The notes below the pieces were generated by a model that ran no database searches, was not told where the DNA came from, and was given only the letters and a program-made list of their open reading frames with translations. From Combretum micranthum (taxonomy: Eukaryota > Streptophyta > Magnoliopsida > Myrtales > Combretaceae): a DNA stretch of 64,000 nucleotides. Every line of letters starts with the position of its first letter. Positions within the stretch are counted from its first letter, which is position 1. The position numbers and the translations under genes are program-made. The stretch covers positions 186,001 to 250,000 of the forward strand of contig JAMXBD010000688.1 in assembly GCA_024138025.1 (NCBI GenBank). Reading direction: 5' to 3'. Positions 58,516 through 64,000 of the stretch are shown one piece after another.

Positions 58516-60900
58516 CTAATTGGTTAAATCATAGGCCTTTTCATACTTAGCTTTTGTAAGCTTATTAGGGGGAGGAGGTGCATCTTTTGAAAAATCGTTA
58601 AACTGAGCTGCACTTATTGCCGCTGCATTACCAATTGGTGCGTCACAAGTCTTTTCTCCTTCTACTTTGACAAATCGATAAATTCCATAGCAAGGTCGGC
58701 AATAGTATTCAATGATAAGAAGAGTTGATTCAATGGGTACGGGATCAATAATCATTTGATCGCCCTTCTCATCATAGATTGATTATAGACCCTCCTCATT
58801 AATCTATTTATCCTCTATTGCCTCATCACCTTATCAATCATACTCAAGGAAGTGGCATGCCACCTTTAATTGGCATGGTTACTGTTGTATTCCTTATGGA
58901 AGTGCATGACTATGGCCTCTAACACATCTTGCAACAACCCTGCTTCCTTGGTCTCCTACTCCTTAAGTCTAGAGCATATTTTCTTGAATGACCTAGAGAA
59001 TGGTCTCCCTTGACTTTAGAATTTGGATTTTTTACTTTAGAGCTTGGATTTTCTTGGAATCATCCTTCAACTTTAGATTGTTTATTGTGACATAGTCTGT
59101 TCCTTGAGAAATTGACATCTTAGATCTTCTCCATCTCCCGATCCTCTTTGGCAATAGTCTTCAATTGAGCTTCAACACCCTCTCACGTGCTCTCAAAATT
59201 TCTCTAACCTTAGACCAATTGTTGATGATTGGCCCGGAGTTAGTGTTGCTCATCATCTATTTAGTGTACTTGCGCCTAAGCATCATGAAGGTCTCTCTAC
59301 AGCATCATAATGACCCGTCATCCTCCTCTTGTTCCTTCCACATACACTTAATAGTGTTGTCTCTTGACTTTAGCTTTTGATATAACAAGTTATGCTTAGC
59401 ATAAATATGGTTGAAATTACTCAGAATCTCATCATTACTATGACAAAACACGAACACGATGCTAGTCAGAGGGCTTCCTTAGCCATCCAAATATATTAAA
59501 AATATTTAGCCTTCTCCTTTATTAGTTCTCTTTCCAACATAAGATTGTTTGCTTCCATCTAGTGTGGGGTTTCTCTATTTGCTATGTGAAAAAAAGAAAA
59601 CCATCTAAATAAGGTAAGGCCATCACAACATGCATAATTCAGTACTTACGTGCATAGAAAATTAGAAGGAAAGGTCTTCCTCTAATGATTGGCCCTTTGG
59701 GATCATATCAGCACTCGAGTGCAAGCTACCTTGCCTCTTCTCCCCCTAACTCGGAGGGCTACCTAATCCACCAGCCAACAATGGACGCACACCCTAGGTA
59801 TATTGGATTATCCTCTTGATCCCTTATGCTCAAACCTTGGCCCCATGTAAACTTGTTGATACCAAATCAGGAATCTTAATCAAACTGGAAGGTTGGTATG
59901 GCTACTAAAGAGGAACCCGAAGGTACCTTTTTAGCCAGTTTAAGCTTTTGCAGGTTAGGTTTTGCATGCCCTGACTCAGTTGTCTTTGGAGCCTTTTTCT
60001 TTTAGAGTTTCTCACTCTCCCCAGCTGTAGTAAAGCTAGTCTTAGTCCTCTCTTGGATTTGCCTTATTGGTTATGCTAGTCTTCTAGACTTCCTCTTTCT
60101 AAGCCACGCCTATTGAAACTTTTCCTGCATGTCAGCCTACCTTTTGAACTTACTAGTACTTATAGTAGCTAAATGAGAATGAAATTAGAAATGACACCTT
60201 CTAAAAAATGGGCAATCCCATGTTATGTGCGCTCTAAAAAGGCACCCCTGATACATTATACTCAATTTCATAGACCTCTAGATTAGCCTGACTTGACATA
60301 AGAAGGACAATCAACCAATATCTTTAGTTTTGAGCTCTTGCAAGCTCAGGGAATGAAATGTGAACCCTTATTTCAGTAGAAAGCAATGGCTTTGCCTAGG
60401 TTAATTGGACCCATCCCTAACTTAGATAGCTATTGCATTAATTCAAGTGCCTCAATCATGGTCTTCTCGTTAAATGCATCCAACTTTGCTAAGGGTGACA
60501 ATTTTGGGAGTTAGACCCTACGAGTGAAAAAGGTGGGCTCTCGTTTAACAACAATGACATTAAGTACTTATCATACTCCTGAGATGTGTCAAGGCACTTA
60601 TTTGTGCACCACAATTTGAAATACTAGACTTCTCTACGAAGCTTTGAGTAAAAATACTATGATTCACTCGGATATTCTTTTATATCACCTAATGTATCAC
60701 TAAAGGCCATCCTACTGACCAGCTTTGACAATTCTAACTCGACTACAAGATAGTTGACTCGAAAACCTTAAGCATCAGCTCAACTTAGGGGAAAGGGGAA
60801 GGTTGTGGGGGGGTGCGCAGAACCTTGACCAGCTTGGAAACTTACACTACATCAATTGGGTTATGATTGTCCAAATCATAACAAAAAAAAAAAAAAAGTA
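58516..60900 (-). pseudogene. Antisense coding remnant in the Tat-like element
   Basis: The minus strand shows broken coding-like stretches. One is open at 58755-58516 and ends NDFSKDAPPPPNKLTKAKYEKAYDLTN. Near 58940-58850 VLEAIVMHFHKEYNSNHAN, near 59150 a charged heptad-like stretch, and near 60490-60420 KLDAFNEKTMIEALELM. Antisense ORFs between pol and the 3' LTR are known in Tat-lineage elements. Family not recognised with certainty. Confidence 0.4.
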
Positions 60901-61084
60901 AGGAAAAAATCCTTGGTCACTAGCCATTACTAATGCTAGCAATCAGTTGGCAATTGAATAATGTCAAACAAAACACTAACTTGTGAAGCCTAGTGAGTAG
61001 TGTAAACTCGACCTAAGGAGCACATTCATAAAGCTCATCTCCCTTATTGACTCATTGATAAAGGGAGTATGGGAAGGCAAGTAT

Positions 61085-61626
61085 TGATGGTCAATTTTGG
61101 CATAGGGGCTCCCTAGACCCAGTTTGACTCATTTGAAACTTAGGCTAACTTATTCGGGTGTAAGTCCAATCTTATCCGACTTCTTACATAGACAAGAGAT
61201 TGAAACAACCTCTTGAATCAACTAGCTAATCCCTTAGACTAGACACACAGCACAGCCGACCAAATTCACTTAGCTTACATTCCTACAATCTCTATTGTTT
61301 TACTCCTGAAGGATTAGGGGTGTGGCTTCATGGCTTAATGACCATGATTGTAATAACCACTCTCAACTGCCCATTACTCTATGATCCCCACAATGATCCA
61401 CAATACTGGCATCTACAAGGAATTCTTTCCCATAAATCCCCTCTCCAAGAACTTTAAGAGGCAAGGGATATATACTACATAGTTGTTACTATGCTTAATT
61501 GGTAACTTAGTTATTCTTTCTATCCTTCACCTTAGGCAAATAATGGTATCCCTTGATCATACTTTGTTTTTCAAACCTTTCTTTATAGGTTCATCACTAA
61601 GTTTAACATCTTGAAAGTCCCTGTCA
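61085..61626 (+). repeat. Right LTR remnant of the Tat-like element
   Basis: The fuller of the two copies, preceded by a purine-rich tract. The end is set near CCTGTCA at 61626 but is not firm. Confidence 0.6.
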
Positions 61627-61744
61627 ATTTTGAACTAATAACAATACATATTATGGTACATGTTTAAATATATAATACATTAATTATTGAAGTCATTTTT
61701 GAAAAATCATTTTAGATTATATTTTTATTAAGGATTGTTTTTTA

Positions 61745-62090
61745 TAAGGAGAATGTCAAATTTAATACTTTAACTTTATACAAAAATTCAATTTGATACG
61801 TGACCTTTGAAGTGATTAATTTAATATCAAATCGAACTTTTATGACTATATTTATTTACGACTTTACTAACTCTGTTTGCTCTGTTTTCTAAGGTGAAAA
61901 GGATAGTCTATCATTGCTAGATGGTGTTAAAAATTTTAAAATTCAATAATTGTTTGTCTTTTCTACTTTAACAGACAGAGTGAACTGTATTAAGAAAGTA
62001 ATAACAATAACCACTAAAAGTTTGATTAGGGTTTAAATTGATCTCAAAGTTCAAGTACCAAATGATCTGATGTAAAATATATGTATAATT
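61745..62090. mobile_element. Second foldback MITE
   Basis: The left arm TTTAATACTTTAACTTTATAC...GACCTTTGAAGTGATTAATTTAA pairs with the right arm near 62030-62085 (TTAAATTGATCTCAAAGTTC...). Same type as the element at 21505-21712, with a longer centre. Ends approximate. Confidence 0.6.
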
Positions 62091-62095
62091 TCAGA

Positions 62096-64000
62096 TACTA
62101 CCAGTAAGTGTACTGGGTCTTGATCAAGTAATATAGAAGTGAGTTGAGTATCGTTCCCACAAGGACTAAATTAACTACTAGATTGATATTAGTTTATACT
62201 AATATTTAGGTAATCAAAATGTATAAATCAACTAACTAAATTCTATCTATTATGAATGCAAATGAGATTGTGAGAAGTTATATAAGATGAATGTGGGAAG
62301 GAATAGAATCCATCCTAATCTTTACTAATCATGCTGAATTTATATTATATGAACAATCAAGATTATGGATATTTGCAAGAAATTGTTAAAACCTAAAACT
62401 ATCAAGTTTTAGTAAACTATAAAATAATCTATTAGCTTTCGCTATACAAATTATCAATGGAATCTAATTTACAATCATAAATATTCCAATTCTATAATTG
62501 TCTAGTATCCTAAATTAACTTCTCCCAATTCCTTAGTGAGAAATTAAGATAAAATATTGCATGAATCGCATAGAACAATTTCTAAATTAATATTAAACTT
62601 AATTGCTTTCACAATTGTTGTTTAATCTCAATTCATGAATTCCTATGAATCCTAATCCTTTTTCCAAATTATCAGAATTCCTATCGATTCAATTTCAATC
62701 AGAAATAAAATAGATAATTAGGATTCAATACAAATATTCCATAATTTTAACAATCCTATAATATAAATTCAAGAATCATTTTAGCAAAATTAGGATTTCA
62801 TCACTTCTCACAAAGAAAGGTTTAGCTACTCATGGATGTTGATTCAACAATCAAATAAGAATATGCAATTGATAACATTATGAACAAATGATTTAGATAA
62901 ATGAATTGCATAAGAAAGAGATTAGATATCACCAATTCAAATATCGCAATCTTCAATTACAATTCTTGAAAGCTCAATTCTCTCACAAATCTCTATGGAG
63001 TGCTAAAATTATTTGTATACTGAAGTACTCTCTATTTTTGCTTCTGCTTGTGCTTGCTCCACTAGAAGGGAGGGGGGAGGAATCCCCTTTGTATAGGAAA
63101 AATTTCGTGCAAAGCATTAATGAAAAATTGCAGTTTCAACTTGTACGCCGGCAATTACAGATCCTACGCCGGCGGCTTACAGACGGCGTAAAGGCTTCTT
63201 CTTCCTTGCACAGGCAGTGCACTGGCAGCTTTCATCTTCGGTTACAAGTGTAGGCCGTTTCTACGCCGGCGGCTTAGATATAAATCTAGCTGGCGTATAT
63301 GATGAGAAATAAAAGGTTGGACCAATTTATAATGAAAGTCGTCCCAAAGCCGACGGCTTTGGTGCTGGCTTAGACACTCCATCATATTTGGTCTTTTAAA
63401 TTGTCACCGAACATGTATTGTCTACTATCGCTTCTGATCTCTAATCTACACTGCCTCAAGCCGGCGGCTTACTAGCCGGCATAGGTTGTAACTCTTTTTG
63501 CACTGGCATCGTTTCAATTATGAGCTGCCGGCCTTCATTATACACTGGCCTATTCATCTTCAACGTCGGCAGCTTTGAGGCGGTGTATAATTGGTTGAGT
63601 CAATCCTTGTAAAGCTGGCAGTATAAACAACGACTTTGAATGGGTGCATCTTGTAAGCCGTCTCAACGCCGGCGGCTTTGAAGTCAGAAAAGCCAGCGTA
63701 TCCATGAATTTTTCCAATTTTCACTCTAAAGTTTCTTGTTTTGATTTCTTTGTCCAAATTAGACCTGAAACATGAATTTTAACCAAAACAAGTATCCATT
63801 CTAGCTATTTTGAACATCAACAAGTTGTATATAATATGATCTTATCACCAAATTAAATTATTGTACAAAATTCAAGTACCTTCATTACGTACATGCAAGC
63901 AATTGTATATAGACTTTGAGATGCGCTCTACACCTCTCAAGTTGCACTTTTGTGAGCTATGTTAATTTTGAGTGAGAGAAGACGATATACACCCATGCGA
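62096..64000. other. Retroelement-like segment running off the window
   Basis: GTGTACTGGGTCTTGATCAA and GAGTATCGTTCCCACAAGGAC (62113-62165) resemble the beginning of a widespread type of plant retroelement sequence. There is no recognisable protein domain to the window end. The right half contains palindromic GC motifs. The other end lies outside the window, so the element class cannot be fixed. Confidence 0.45.
63143..63705. repeat. GC-rich palindromic motifs similar to the TE2 LTR array
   Basis: TACGCCGGCGGCTT or close variants near 63143, 63164, 63259, 63347, 63459 and 63666, plus partial copies near 63470, 63525 and 63563. They lie in AT-rich DNA. The arrays at 32435-32812 and 39954-40320 use the same core in the other orientation. 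Confidence 0.8.

Larger units (their letters stand above)
54852..61626 (+). mobile_element. Decayed Tat-lineage gypsy element with large internal deletion
   Basis: Two direct repeats, 54852 to about 55215 and 61085 to about 61626, begin alike (TGATGGTCAAT) and share many blocks (ACATAGACAAGAGATT, CCTTTCTTTATAGG). They are read as LTRs. Just inside the left one is an integrase C-terminal remnant. Most of gag-pol is missing. A 91-bp tandem repeat and an antisense coding remnant follow. Purine-rich GGGAAGGCAAG precedes the right LTR. The order pol end, tandem repeats, antisense ORF, polypurine tract, LTR is that described for the Tat lineage. LTR right ends are approximate, and no target duplication could be fixed. 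Confidence 0.65.

Noticed and set aside
1..64000. tRNA, rRNA, snRNA genes and CRISPR arrays
   Set aside because: None seen by eye on either strand. The tRNA-like TGGTATCAGAGC sites are primer sites of retroelements. A covariance-model search would be the decisive test.

Overview
The window is nuclear DNA from a flowering plant, most likely a eudicot. It is AT-rich, full of LTR retrotransposons, and carries one spliced plant-type gene with GT-AG introns. Nothing bacterial is present: no operons, rRNA, tRNA or CRISPR array. The species cannot be told from the sequence.

Region 1 (1-26.95 kb) is a nest of Ty3/gypsy elements. A chromovirus of Tekay/Del type (TE1, + strand) fills 1-11616, with its 5' LTR cut by the window edge. 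It carries an extra acidic ORF before gag. It sits inside an older minus-strand Tat-type gypsy element, whose pol is visible at 11617-11933 and 19052-20300, with protease, gag and primer-site remnants up to about 23.0 kb. That pol is split by a solo LTR (11934-19051), which is itself split by an inverted solo LTR of the same broad family (15142-18583, duplication GCTAA). A foldback MITE (about 21.5-21.7 kb) and a hAT-type element (25524-26761) add further layers.

Region 2 (26955-42589) is a third large solo LTR of the same family, with exact ACCTA target duplications. A complete second chromovirus (TE2, 31453-41554) is inserted in it. The TE2 LTRs contain an array of GC-rich palindromic motifs able to form strong hairpins.

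Region 3 (42.6-50.8 kb) holds the only host gene recognised: a 14-exon SNAPC4 / MYB4R1-like gene, the large DNA-binding subunit of the snRNA-activating complex, with four and a half MYB repeats. Its splice sites are coherent, but about six single-base shifts interrupt the frame. The same kind of shift separates the LTR pairs, so residual indel errors in the assembly are a serious alternative to gene decay.

Region 4 (50.8-64 kb) is intergenic and repeat DNA. It includes a decayed Tat-type element (54852 to about 61.6 kb) with two LTR remnants, an integrase tail, a 91-bp tandem repeat and an antisense coding remnant. A second foldback MITE follows, then a retroelement-like segment whose palindromes resemble those of the TE2 LTRs.

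No clear new defence or metabolic system was seen. The best leads are the extra ORF of TE1, the palindrome arrays, the 91-bp satellite inside a retroelement, and the intron pattern of the MYB repeats.
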